Positions 51,015-62,860 of a stretch of DNA of 64,000 nt are shown one piece after another. Source of the stretch: Taenia hydatigena (lineage: Eukaryota; Platyhelminthes; Cestoda; Cyclophyllidea; Taeniidae); NCBI GenBank assembly GCA_036345935.2, contig JADWOT020000002.1, forward strand, positions 6,832,140 through 6,896,139. The letters are read 5' to 3'. Every line of letters begins with the position of its first letter. Within the stretch, counting starts at the first letter, position 1. A program made the position numbers and the translations under genes. The notes under the pieces were generated by a model. It made no database searches. It was not told the origin of the DNA and was given only the letters and a program-made list of their open reading frames with translations.

Positions 51015-51400
51015 TCTCCCTGGGCCGTTTCGGAAGGGCGGAGGCAGGCATAGAGGGAAAGTGGGTGAAGTAGAGGACACTGGCTCACTATTGGTTGGCA
51101 TTGTCACGGTTGCCCAAATCGATATCACGCATCGGGCTCAACAAACCCAAGCTGGGAGTTGCTACGACAGGCTTTTCCATGCTATGCAAAGGCAAGCTAA
51201 GCTAAGCCAAGTATTTGGCGTTTCAATCAAGGCGATACTCAGTTTAGCTCATAAGTTGCAGCAGAATGTGACCCTGCCTCAGCACGATCACCATTGCAAC
51301 ACTCCGACTTCTCGACTCCGTGTATAAGGCTGTAGTTAGAGGCCTTCCTTTCTACTGACACTGCCTTCGTCGCTGTCACCTCTCTCCACGACATTGTACT
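51015..51400 (+). repeat. Three-copy element, copy C (truncated)
   Basis: It matches the first part of copy A in the same orientation, from GGAAGGGCGGAGGCAGG through GTGGGTGAAGTAGAG to CGACATTGTA, with an internal deletion of some 60 bases. It ends abruptly at about 51400. The start of the leftward short ORF is kept; the rightward ORF is lost. Confidence 0.75.
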
Positions 51401-52820
51401 TGATCAAAATTACAGAATAAAGAGCAGCTGCATAATTGTGCTAACGCAAATTTCTTCGCCAAAATGGTTTTCCTACACATCGGGCACACCGAAATTGCCA
51501 GCGCTTTTTGCTACAAGTACGGCAAGCGGTTGAAGAAGAAGACAGTAGTTTAAGCTGATTTTCTTATCAACTTTGGATCAAATAAGAAAAAGCGGCAGTG
51601 CTGCTTCATGCCCTTGCTAAATGCATCTATGAAATAAACCATGCATCTGGTTTTCAATTTGGATCAATGCTGATCACGGGAGAATTGGACTGTGTGAGAG
51701 TGCACATTTGTGCATTATCGATCGTCCGTGCCAAATTAGGCACCACTGTCATCAGGTTATCATCAGTTATATGTATCAAAATCATACTTATTACATTTCG
51801 CTCATTCCAATCTGTCAAGCATTTCAAAATGGACTGTACGATGCAGGAAAGAAAGCAAACTTAAATTTGAGAAATTAATCCATTAGTTCTTGATTGGAAT
51901 GAAAAATGTGAAGCAATTCAGTATTCATGATTTTCTTGATTGTAATTGATTTACTAGAGACCTGCCTTTCTAGTGCCACAACAAGCCAACTCATTCAAAC
52001 ATGTGACTGCCCTGTTGAGCAATATCTAATTAACTGTTGAAAAGCAGTAAGACTAACCGCCGAATTATTAGAGATGAGGGTATTGTACAAAATCAACCCA
52101 AATCAACGACCTCAAACTGGTGCCACATCACCCTGACTTGTTCCGCCAGTTCGATAGCAAGTGAGAGAGCGACAGCAATAAGCAAGACTTGCAGAACTCT
52201 TGTGGCGGATTCAAATCTGGCCAACAGACTACCATGATGCCACCATCCCTTCCATAACATTAAGAGATGCGGTGCCAACTGATTGGAAACCCCAAACAGT
52301 GGATGTAATAGCCACACCAATTAGGCTGCGCTGTGCACAAATCAAAAAGGCGTGATTTCCGGCCTTGAATTACTGCCAGACGGTCGGTGCTGCCTGTGCT
52401 CTTCCAGCGCGACTATATGCTAAATCAAACGCTGCGATTCGTAGTCAACTAATAGTTCAGTCAGGAGGTACACGGAGTGGTCGTACACACTAAAATGCAA
52501 ACAGTCGAATTGTCGTGAGTGTAAATCATGCTAAACATCACGAAGCCAATCTATGCATGAAGTGTTTCCGGGACTCCTACTTGTTTCAACCACGTCGACA
52601 GCTGATGTGTCTATACCAATACGAAATGCGCATCAAAGATTAGGTGTATCTTAACGTCAAAGGTCTCACACGCACTTTTAGTTGGCCACCTGGAATATAA
52701 TTTGCTCACGACTTGGGTTGTGTTCTACAAGACGCAGCGAATTGGACATTTTAATATGAATGTCACCTGCCGAGTCGAGTCCCGTACAACTCCCTTTTGG
52801 CACAAATAGAACTAAAATTT
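51401..52820. other. No gene recognised
   Basis: Short ORFs only. A frame at about 52082-52158 reading NDLKLVPHHPDLFRQFDS before a GTGAGA donor is exon-like, but it has no partner and no domain signature. Confidence 0.3.
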
Positions 52821-52829
52821 GATTGAAGA

Positions 52830-53600
52830 CCGGCAATTGTTTGATAAAGTGTGCATGATGTCGAAATCAAGCTGTTAATAAATATGTGCTATTGCAAAAG
52901 TAGGTGATCAGGTCTTCTATGAGGCAATCGAATTATCGAGAATTCTAAACAAAGCGATTTGATAGAGATTTGTGTGAAAATTAGAGGCTGGAAAGTAGGA
53001 GCATGGGAAAAGCGAATCACACTCACGCACCGTCGCCTTGTCTTAACTTATGGATGCAGTGTTTTGAATTGCAATCCTCGAATTCTAACTGTGCTTGATG
53101 GTGTTAGAGTGCGTCTTACCATCTTAGTTTCCAAAGAGTTGATATCATTGCAGCAATATTCAATGGAATTCCGGGACTCGGTGCCATTACACAGCGGTCA
53201 TGATTCGCCGGCACTAAATGCAGATGTGATAGGTGCTCTAGTGACTAGTTTTGGGTTACGGTCAACCAAGTGCGTGAGGTTGTGAGGCGCTCTCTGCTTC
53301 CGTCACCTCTCATTGGCCACTCTGCTACCACGCACGCAGGCACGCACGCACACACCCAACTTTCACACACGTTCGCTCGTCTCCATAACTCACACAATGC
53401 GGTTTTGTAGTATCTGCCTGTCATCCAATTAGTCAAAGGAGAAGAAACTGCATCAAATCCTTCGGTAATGTCGGCACAGCCCGCTTTCTATTAATGCTTT
53501 GATGTGACTGACCAATTGAAATTCGCTCTTCTTCTGTAAACGTGCAGTCCATTGTGAGTTGCACCCTTCCTAATTTACCTTAACGCTTCACAGATGACAA
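52830..53600 (+). repeat. Dispersed repeat R3, copy 1
   Basis: It matches 55620-56360 in the same orientation over about 700 bases. Landmarks in order: AAATCACACxCACxCA, CTTATGGATGC, GTGCTTGATGG, TTTCCAAA, GACCTCGGC/GACTCGGTGCC, GCACGCACGCAC, GTTCxxTCGTCTCC, CAGATGACA. It includes a short CACG-rich run at 53328-53360. Confidence 0.65.
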
Positions 53601-55619
53601 TGCTTTGATCCTTAGATGTGTCAAGAAGCAGTGTGTGCAGTTCGCTTTCGTTAAGCCATGTGCCAGGCGTTGTCCAACGAACTATAGTAGTTCTGTTCGA
53701 CTTTGGACTGGATATGCGACTATTAAGCGTTGAATGCTTGTAGGGAGCATTCGAAGCCCTCACCGTGACAGAGGTGGCAGGATTCCCATTCGCTCTCAGT
53801 AAACAGGCGCGTATCCGATCTCACTAGGGAAATGAATACGCAAAAGCAAAAGTGAAAGAGCGCGTATGAAGTTCATGCAAAACTTGGAAGAATTCTGCTA
53901 CGTCAGAACCAAATAGGCAAGCTTGAATACGAGCATAAGCCCTATCGTGCATTGCGCTATTGTGGATAATACCTACTGAATGTCGAATATATGCTTCATG
54001 GCTTTGCATCTTGGTCTATTTACACTTCCGACCGGAAGCCACGTGAATCAATACAAATTCCCACGTCGCGGTAATGAGAAATGCGGAAATGCTGTTGAAG
54101 GAGGTATAGCTGAATGAAGCACATGCAACTACCTATTATTTAATAAGGAAGTTACTTCGTCGCTATACAAGAAAAAAGTGCTGCCTTCCATTAATTGTCA
54201 CAAACAGATAGTTAGGTATCCATACAACGCAGTTGGCAATTATGATAACCCGAAATAAGGAAAGGAATATTATCTATTGATATCAATTCCAACCGTGCCG
54301 ACTCAAGGAGACCTAAGCAACGACGATATGAGGGGTTTTAAGGGATTTTCCACATGCATAGACCTTGTACACTGGCGTAAATCTCGTGTCTTGGCAGGCT
54401 GTTGGTAACAATTCAGCACCCTTCTGTTGTGGATCACTCTTTTAGCGACTGACCACAGGGAAGTGAGGAGTAAGGCACATTTTGCCATTCAAAACTAATC
54501 ACCGTTTATGGGTTCATATAAGGGGTCTCACTTCATTCGTCTGTCCTTATCCTCATTGAGCCTCCTTAACGCCATGTTCTTTGCAGCATTTGTATCCACA
54601 TCATACGAAGTGCTTGTAAATGAAATGAGAGTTGGCAGCAGTCATGTTACTTCGCATGGATTTGTGCAAACACCGCCTACTGAAAGCTAGAGTGTGTGAA
54701 TATTGTGTGCAGCACTGCATGCGCGGAAACCATGTCAATCTATGTCGAGGAGTAATAAAGTGACAGGTCAACTTATATGAAATTCCATTCCAATCTTAAG
54801 CGTGACTTAAAAGTGGATATTTTATGGAAGGCAGACTGCAAATATCAACCACTGAGCCAAATCGCATGGCACACCAAGCCAAATCGGTCGCTGTAATCAA
54901 GCATGCAGCATCTTCATGCATGCATATGGGGCTGACACCTTCACACGAGGACATCAGTACGAATGCACCTCCAAAGTAAAGAACAGCACTCAATAACTCT
55001 CATCCCTAGTGTAAACAATACAGAAGAATTGTAAAAATAAATGAGACCTCCATGGTACTCAGATTCGCCGTCTGCTTCTACTTGCGTGGTCTGCTAATTA
55101 CACCACACTTGCACACCTGCCTCTCCCACACGGTCATCGCCATGAGGCACAATTCACTCCAATGAGAGATCTCTCTTACGCTCAAAATATAACTATCGAA
55201 CCGGCAAATAGTATAAGTTGGCCCCATCTAACATCGTCTGCGAATCTGCTAACCCATTGGGGAAGAACTTTGCTTCTCTTCTTCGTTCATGCTCATGCTT
55301 TAATTGTGGCGCTCTTTTGGTGTTTACACCACTATAATACAGAGGAAGAAACATTTCACAAGTACGAGCGACAGCAACAAGCAGCGCAATCAGCTCTAAA
55401 AAGCGTTGCATGCAAAGGTTTAGATCTGCTTTTTGTGTTACAGGTCAGTCCATGTCTCACGTACTTTAGAATTGAGGGTCCGGAACATGAATCCCCTCAT
55501 CGCTGCCTGCATTCCCGAAACTTACCCCTATCTTTCACCGAAAGGAGCGTTTTATAAATTAATTAATCGCATTTTAACAAAAACCGCCCTCTTTAAATAC
55601 GTGAGCTAGGGCAAGTGCT
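53601..55619. other. No gene confidently recognised
   Basis: A plus-strand ORF at 55162-55557 has one hydrophobic stretch (TLLLFFVHAHALIVALFWCL) and a possible GTCAGT donor after LLFVLQ, but no domain signature; I leave it uncalled. Nothing else stands out. Confidence 0.3.
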
Positions 55620-56360
55620 AAAGGCCAACAAATTGCTGACAAAATGTGCATGGTGTAGAATCTAGGCCATTATGAATTATGCAACTCTACGAAAAGTCGG
55701 TGATTAGGTGCATTTTGAGACAACGGATTAGTGAGGAAAGCACAAGGAAACAATATGGTAGAGATCGGTGTGCAGGCATAGAGGTTAACAATTAGGCATG
55801 TGATAAAGACAAATCACACCCACACATCATCACCTAGTCTTAATTTATGGATGCGCCGCTACGAACCCTAAACACCTAGCGTGCTTGATGGCATGAATAT
55901 TTCTGGAATGCCTCCATTTCCAAAATGTCTTGTGTTATTTCACTTTCAAGAAGCAGCCTCTTTCGTGGAAACACTCAGGAAAATTTGAGACCTCGGCACC
56001 TAGCGCAACCCCTATTATTACTCGGCATCACATATAGGTGTGCATTGAGTGTGTTGGTGATTAACGCATGGTGATGATCGGCTCTGCTGCCATGCACGCA
56101 CGCACCCTCTGCGCACGTTCATTCGTCTCCGTCACTCAGAAAAGGCGTTCTCGTGGTATTTCTGTCTGCTACTCAATCCGGCCAAGGAAATAACAACGCT
56201 GTGTGTAGTTCTTCAAAACCACTTCACTTAGCACTGTTTGTCGTGATGCTGCACTGACTAGCTACCATCTGCCTCTCTTCCATAGACGTCCAAACAAACT
56301 TCGATCTCGTTGCCGTCGTTCTACTTTAAATTTCATCAGATGACAGTTATCTTGTGAGTG
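55620..56360 (+). repeat. Dispersed repeat R3, copy 2
   Basis: Second copy of R3 (see 52830). Neither copy keeps an ORF shared with the other, so it looks like an old noncoding or decayed mobile element. No terminal repeats were seen. Confidence 0.65.
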
Positions 56361-58990
56361 CTTTATTAGAGAGATTTCTCTGCTGCTTTATCTAGAACCA
56401 CAAAGTGAATGTCACTTAGCGAAGTAAACACGGTTCCGACTCACTGCGGTTCGGATTCTTACCTAGTCAGTCAGCTACCTCGAGGCAAGAAACTCGAGAG
56501 AGCATTTTATAATCATTGGTGCGAAAAATTGTTAACCGCAATAGTTTATGAAAAGTAGGCTCGCAGGCGCCGACTTGCCTTCACTACATGAATAAACGAA
56601 CTGCCGCACAACTGGAAGAGCATGCCTTCTGCTAGTAAAGCAGTTTTAAAATAACGCATTCAGCGTCTGATTTGAAGAAAGTTGGGACCGTCTGATTTCT
56701 ATTGAGTAAAGCGTCTAACACGCACTTTCATTCTGTCACAGACCAACCAGCGATGGATTTTCTCTCCAGCAAAACTGCATCAATCTGAACCACATTGTGT
56801 TGCAAATATGAATTTTGAGCAAAAACACAGCTAGGCATTTTGGATACAGCCTGCTAGTCACTCCTGGTGACAAATCGGCGCCTGCATAGCAATCTTGGAA
56901 GACTCATTGCGGGCAAGAATTATTGCTTCGGCTTTAAACTGCAACTGTGGTTTTCGTCCACCGACCTCAGCATTTCCTAATTCCACGGCCTCATTTCTGG
57001 TCCAACTAAAGGCCGCGGAAACCTGTACACATTCAGACTGGGGAGAACAGTCGTGTGTGCACGACAGTATACAAGGCTAGCCTGAGGATCGGTTTTCAGC
57101 TGAACTGGACCAAAGCATGCCAACAGAAGCGGGAATCGTTGAGAAGGAAGAAGGTGGACCGGACGCATCAACTTTGGCACTACTTAAATTCGAATTACGC
57201 TGACGATTCTGATATGCCAGCGCAGTTACCACAAGCAGTGCAGAACTATAAGTGTGAGGTCTGTGCCTTTGTGCTAATCTTATTCGCTAGCAATGCATTA
57301 AATTTGGACCCGCAAAATGCTGCAACATTAACATCTATCCCGAGTTGAAATGCAGTTAACACGGAACAGCTGCATGGATGTGCGCTTGAGGAGCAGTCAA
57401 CTAGGCACTCTTGATTACGGGCATCGTATGGCAATTCAGAGGTGAGTCGACACAAGGAAAACATCAATTAAATGCTGCGGTGACAATGAGAGAATCTGGT
57501 GTTTGTCGTAACCTCCATGGCCACTTTGTCACTATGATGTTCCATTAAGTTTATCGAGGTGCACACGTTACTCTTGTGAGTAAACACTGTTGGAGTGCCA
57601 TGGAGAATGTCAACGACGGACGAAACTAAACTGAACAAACCAACAGTTCACAACCAGGGGTTTATTTAAGCTCGACCTCGGTGCGAGTAACCCGTAACAA
57701 CACAGTTATCAAAACCATGTCATGCGCAGCGTCGCAGCGACGTGTGCCCATGATAAGTCTAGCCTAAGTGGAATTGAAAAGAGCAATCTGCACATATTAT
57801 CAGACCCAATAGTAGGATGATCGTGCGCACGTGTCATGATGTGTTGACGTGGCACCGCAGCATCACACTAAGTCCACAATCGCAATCGCAATTCCATAGC
57901 GGCGACTCACTTCAACCAAATTATAGGCAGATTTTGCAGTGTGAGACAGAGGTCCTAAGACGAATTCGATTTTGCCCATGTCACACTAGTCTGAAACTTC
58001 TAGCCACGCTCTCTAGAGGTAGCGACAGCATTCCATCTACGATCGCCTGATTTTGTGGTAGCATCATCTCAGCATTCCTAATGTGCATTAAGCATTGAGA
58101 GAAATTCGAGTGGAGAGTAACAGTAATGCTAAAATCAAGAACGAAAAAGGGTTCCGGTGTTCAAGGCACATGCCAACATGCTGATATGGAGGTCACCAAT
58201 CAGCTCACTGGACACACAACGCAAACCCTTTCTCATTTGGCGCGAGAAGTAATTTTACCGATTCTGCTGTGCGAACAAAAACAGGCGCGAATGATTTCAT
58301 GCTGTCTAAGCGAGTTTTCTACCTTTAAATAAGCGTTGAGTATCAACATGACGATTACGTTAGAAAGAGCTTTGTCCAAATTCATCTTGTGCTAGCGTAC
58401 TCCCAGCATAATTCGTAGCCTACAGTAACTGCGCATTCAGCTTAAATACAGTGCCACCGATTTGTTAGCAGAACTAAACTTGTGTCTTGAAGTTGCGTTT
58501 TGGCTTTTGTAGAATGTAGGATATCTCGATAAATATGAGAATTTAAGCATAGGACTTTTGTCTCAGCCTGCAACACCACGCGAATTTAGTTTTGAGTCGG
58601 CGGAAGCAACAACCCCAAGAATATGAAGCAAGCGTAGATAATTTGTATTTGTAACCAGCTTTTCTAGTTGAAGAGGCTGCACCGGAACTAATTAAACACG
58701 AATGAGTGACGCTGTCTCATTGCATACACCACGAAGGCCTATGTTGGAAAAAGAGAGGTTCAGTAATTTGCGTAATGGGCTGCGGTCGTAAGCATGTCCA
58801 AACTGTTGCCAATTTGTACTTACGCACGAGTAGGCTTAAGCACGCCTTATTAGCGCGCCAAGCGGAGCCAGACGGAGTGGACCACGAGACGGATCAGTTT
58901 GTTGCCATAACACTCTCCTCCTCTCTATGCAAACAAACATGTCATCCCTCGATTTGGCGAAGCGCATTACAATCACACCAATCAGCTTAC
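56361..58990. other. No gene recognised; should hold 3' exons of the FN3 gene
   Basis: The second fibronectin III exon ends with a donor at 58990, so at least one more minus-strand exon must lie downstream. I could not pick it out from the short ORFs present. Confidence 0.3.
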
Positions 58991-60073
58991 CGGAAAGTGG
59001 TGTCTTAATGTACCCATCGTATATTTCAGTTGCCTCTGTGTCCACAAACACTCGGTATTGTGTGTTAGCCTCCAATCCATCGAGATTGATTCTCCCACGT
59101 GCGAAATCTGCTCTTTTAATCATGGATGAGGAGGGGTGAGAAGTCGAAACCGCGGTCAGCTTAATCTGGTTCGCGTAGTGTCCGCCCAACGCTTGCACAT
59201 TCCACTTCAACGCAATGGAGTTTGACTTCACGAATTCCCACTGGAAGTGTTCAGGAAGTGGTTTCTTTCCATCCTTTCTCTCTTCTGCGTAGCAAGAGTG
59301 TATTTGGTATTAACAGTAATTGTACAGGCACTCTGAATCCATTGGGAATGAAAATGTGGAACACTTAATGCTAAGACATTTCACAGCGGTGGTGGCAAGC
59401 AGAATGAATTAGTTGTTTGCCTTTGAGCCGCAACAAATCACTTGCTCGCTGTGAACGTCAACCTCCGACTCGAGTGTGTGCATTGTAATGAAGAGCATAA
59501 GTAGTGGAGGATGTCCCTTTTTAGTTCGTGAGTATAGCCTGCGTTTTATTACACTCATTTTCTTGGCTACGTATCTTATGGCATTGGGTCAGGTAATAGG
59601 CACTTGCCACATACCTTCCCACCCAATATCCACTTACTCACAAAGTACGATGTGTGGAATGAGAAAATAGAGCATAGGTAGAGAACCACATTTTTCCTTC
59701 CCTATGCAGGCAGACATGACATCCTTTGGTATGGTGATGCACTTCACAATCACAATTGCCAACTTACCAGAGGGCATTGTTTTAATGGATCCATTGAATA
59801 TAGCAGCAAAGTTCTCATCTGTAATCAGGTATACAAGCACATGATATCGTGTGTCGGCCTCCAATCCACCAAGAGTGATTATCCCTTGCGAAAAATCTCC
59901 TTTCGTGGTCCTGGGTAAGGGGGGCTGCTGAGACGAAAGTGCAATTATTCTAATCTGTTTCGCGTAGTTTCCGCCCAACTTTTCCACATCCCAAACTAGC
60001 GTAATGGTGTGTGGCCTCGGCCAAGTCCATTGGAAGTTATCTGGAAGCGGTTTCCTTGTCTCTATCGCCTCCT
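58991..60073 (-). CDS. Protein with two tandem fibronectin type III domains, partial
   Basis: Exons 60073-59768 (102 codons) and 59284-58991 (98 codons) each encode one whole FN3 domain. Both begin after a CAG acceptor and end in G before GTAAGT or GTAAGC, so both are symmetric phase 1-1 exons. They are clear paralogs: KPLPxxFQW at the start, GGxYAxQI in the middle, then LxGLEAxTxYxVxV and a GxIKT end, the last two being classic FN3 strand F and G features. FN3 domains are extracellular or cytoplasmic binding modules; single-exon FN3 domains occur in tapeworm larval surface antigens (EG95/45W type), which this could resemble, but I have not shown homology. The signal-peptide exon and the C-terminal exon were not found. 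The 483-base intron between them holds nothing recognisable. Confidence 0.75.
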
Positions 60074-61949
60074 CTGCAAAACAAGATATATATTTTCCTG
60101 CTCAGCAGAAATGTTGTGGATATTGTGGACCACCTAGAAGCAGAAATCTCCACCTCTTTCTGCTTCCACAATGACAGTAATAGTGTTAGGCGGCACAACC
60201 ACTCGTTTGTCGCCTTTGAAGTGCAGCAATTGAATTGCTCAATGTATTAAGGATAGGTGTTTATGAATATTAGCCTATATGGTGTGCGCATAGATTATCA
60301 TGAAACACGTGTGTTAGGGAGAAACTAAGGTTTCTAGTGAAGCGCAGCGGAAGTAGGAATGTAGCCTCAGCCAATTCTCATCCCGTGCATCCGGTTCGTG
60401 TGACATGCTCGCCACTCACAAGCAAACATCACTGTCAACTGGTGCGTATGCAGTGATCTGTTCACAGTGGATGAAAAATGAGGGGTTACGATTAAGTGAA
60501 TGCGGGCAAGTGAAACGTAACCGATCACAGCACTTCAAGTAAGAAGAGGAGAAGCACTTAACCGGTGTGGGATGTGCACAAATGCTGGTGGGTATTAAAT
60601 AGTCGAGTGCGACTCACCACTCAGTCCTACTTGGCTCTTCGCTAAGTGTGAAATCGCCAGTAATACAAGGTGCAAGCAAAACGACATCGCGAACGAAAAA
60701 TTAGGTCGCAAGTACAAATCGTGGGGCATTTATAAGAAAGGGTACTGATGCGCCAGCCTATTAGATGTGTGCCCTTGAACTACACGACGACTCCTCCACA
60801 CATACAGCTCCTAGTCGTAACATGGTGTGTTGCTTTGTGTTCGTGAATCGGTGGTCTGCTGTCACATGCGTTATTATTAAGGTGCGCAGACGAGAGGACT
60901 GAAATGAAGTACAATGTCTAATCACGCCTTGGATGTCAAGTCGCATTTTTTGTCAACAATGATCGAGATGCTGTGATAAGGCTGCTTTGGGATACAAAGG
61001 CAGTTCGAAAACCCACTTTGCAGTCGAACATCTCTGCAGTATTGGTTGAGATTTGCGAATGCCTTTCTGGCTCCATTAAAACGACTAACAGGTTCCCCTT
61101 TTTACGAGAAACGAATGAGTTTCTAAATTCGTGGAGACGAAGCGGCAACTTTTGAAATAGAGCAGTTTAATAGGACTTGCGATTATGGATGCGTATTTGT
61201 TACAGTCCCACAGTTGCCGACAAAGTAGCGTCAGAAATGCAGAAATACAAGCAGGAATGGTATTTGATTAACAATGCATAAAATGTAAGAATAGGGAAGT
61301 GGGGTCTTATTTGCTGATGCGTTTGCAATGTCAACTCGCCCATATTGACGATATCCTACAGAAGTGAACTTTAAATAACGAGCGAGTACGCCCCATTTCA
61401 CCTTGGTTGTCGAATCGTCTGAAATGCAATGCAACTGACTTTGATGCTGTAGCGTTGGGTGCTCTCCACCAACAGACGCCCATATTGGTTGTACGAGAGA
61501 TATGGCTTTCCCATTCGCCTTTCGTACTGTCTCGATGCATGGCAGCATACCAAGTGATGTGAGGTGAAGTCGGATAAAAACACACTAGGGCTATCGAAAA
61601 ATGCCCAACCCTCAAACCCTACAAGGAAACATAAAATTGAATGAGAAAACATGTAAAGTATGCACATTCTTCCGCTACAATAATCTGATCCTATTCCATG
61701 AACTAAAATATGCGAGAGTGCTGTCAATTTTAAAAATCCAAGTTGCGCCGTCTCAATTTCAGATGGAAAAATTTACCGCGAATAGGCCACAAGTCTATCA
61801 GCGTGAGCTGAAAATTTGCCCTGTCATGCCAATAACGCTCAGAGCGAAATATACCACATTCCAAGAAAACATACTGAAGACTAATGTCTCGAATTCGCAC
61901 AAAACTGACAGTGGAGAATTTCATCATTTATTTGCATTGTCAAGCTCGC
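60074..61949. other. No gene recognised; should hold 5' exons of the FN3 gene
   Basis: The first FN3 exon needs an upstream exon on the minus strand. Overlapping minus-strand ORFs at 61231-61727 exist in several frames, one with a faint beta-domain look (ARYLKFTSVGYRQYGRVDIA), but no splice sites frame it. Confidence 0.3.
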
Positions 61950-62860
61950 ACAGGTCTGTCAATGATGGCTTCAAGTGTCCACAATGCCACCGCACGTGTT
62001 ACCCAAATTGAGGTGGATGACTAAACTTTACCGCATGAATGGCACGCGAGAGCACGGCACCACCTCCCCACTAGCAACTCCAACGTTGAGTCGGTCTGTC
62101 GATGGTGAATAAAAGTGTCACAAATGCCACTATTTTGTGATAAAATTAGTACGGTGAAGTTACCATTAACGCATGGATGGCATGAGAGAGCAGTGCATTT
62201 TTCACTTGATTACATGCATTTCCAAAATTGCACCGTTGTCTCCATGGTGTCGTAGGCTTTAGAAACGCTAATACCTTTCGCCACCAATAAGTGTGGGGGA
62301 ACATTGTTTACAGCAGAGATGGCATGTGATAGCCCTGCACCATTCACCCACATCCTTGCACCATCAACCATGACACGGTCTGTCGATGGTGGGTGTAAGT
62401 GTCAGGAATATCGTTCGTTGGGCGCAACCAATAGAGGAGGAGGAATAATCCTAATTGCATAGATGGCGTGTAATATTTGTGCATTATTTCTAACTACTCC
62501 CATCTTTAGCCTTGCCCGTTGTTTTGATAGAGTCTTGGGTGTTAGAAGTCCACCGTTCTCCCGCCACCGATATGTGAGAAGGAATATTAATTGCTGCATG
62601 GATGGCATGTGATGGCCCTACAATATTAGCCTACTTCATTGCTTATGGACCTTGCTGCGGTCTGTCGATGTTGACTGTGTCATTTTTGTCTCTACTTTTG
62701 TACCGCCAATTAGTTTTGGTGCTGAACTTAGCCGCATTGATGGCATGTTATGTCTATATTTTATAGCAAAAACTTTTGTCCATCTCTATGCGCATGATCT
62801 TGTCGGGTTCTGTTGTGAGCACACATGATTATTTTTATTCCCCTATCCTCCGGAATTTTT
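61950..62860 (+). repeat. Degenerate tandem array of about 140 bp units
   Basis: At least six units. The motif GGTCTGTCGATG or its variants occurs near 61953, 62091, 62377 and 62659, with weaker forms near 62232, 62520 and 62800, spaced 138-146 bases apart. A second motif, GCATGGATGGCATG or variants, occurs near 62035, 62172, 62315, 62459, 62598 and 62737 at the same period. A third reads CCACCAATAxGTG. Units are diverged, and there is no common ORF. The C-terminal end of the ORF at 61601-62011 lies in the first unit, so that ORF is probably spurious. Confidence 0.75.

Noticed and set aside
60973..61155. Plus-strand SGSIKT segment resembling the end of the FN3 exons
   Set aside because: It is on the opposite strand to the FN3 gene and lacks the rest of the domain.
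61231..61727. Minus-strand ORFs with a faint FN3 or discoidin-like look
   Set aside because: No splice sites bound it in a matching phase and only a few residues fit either family.
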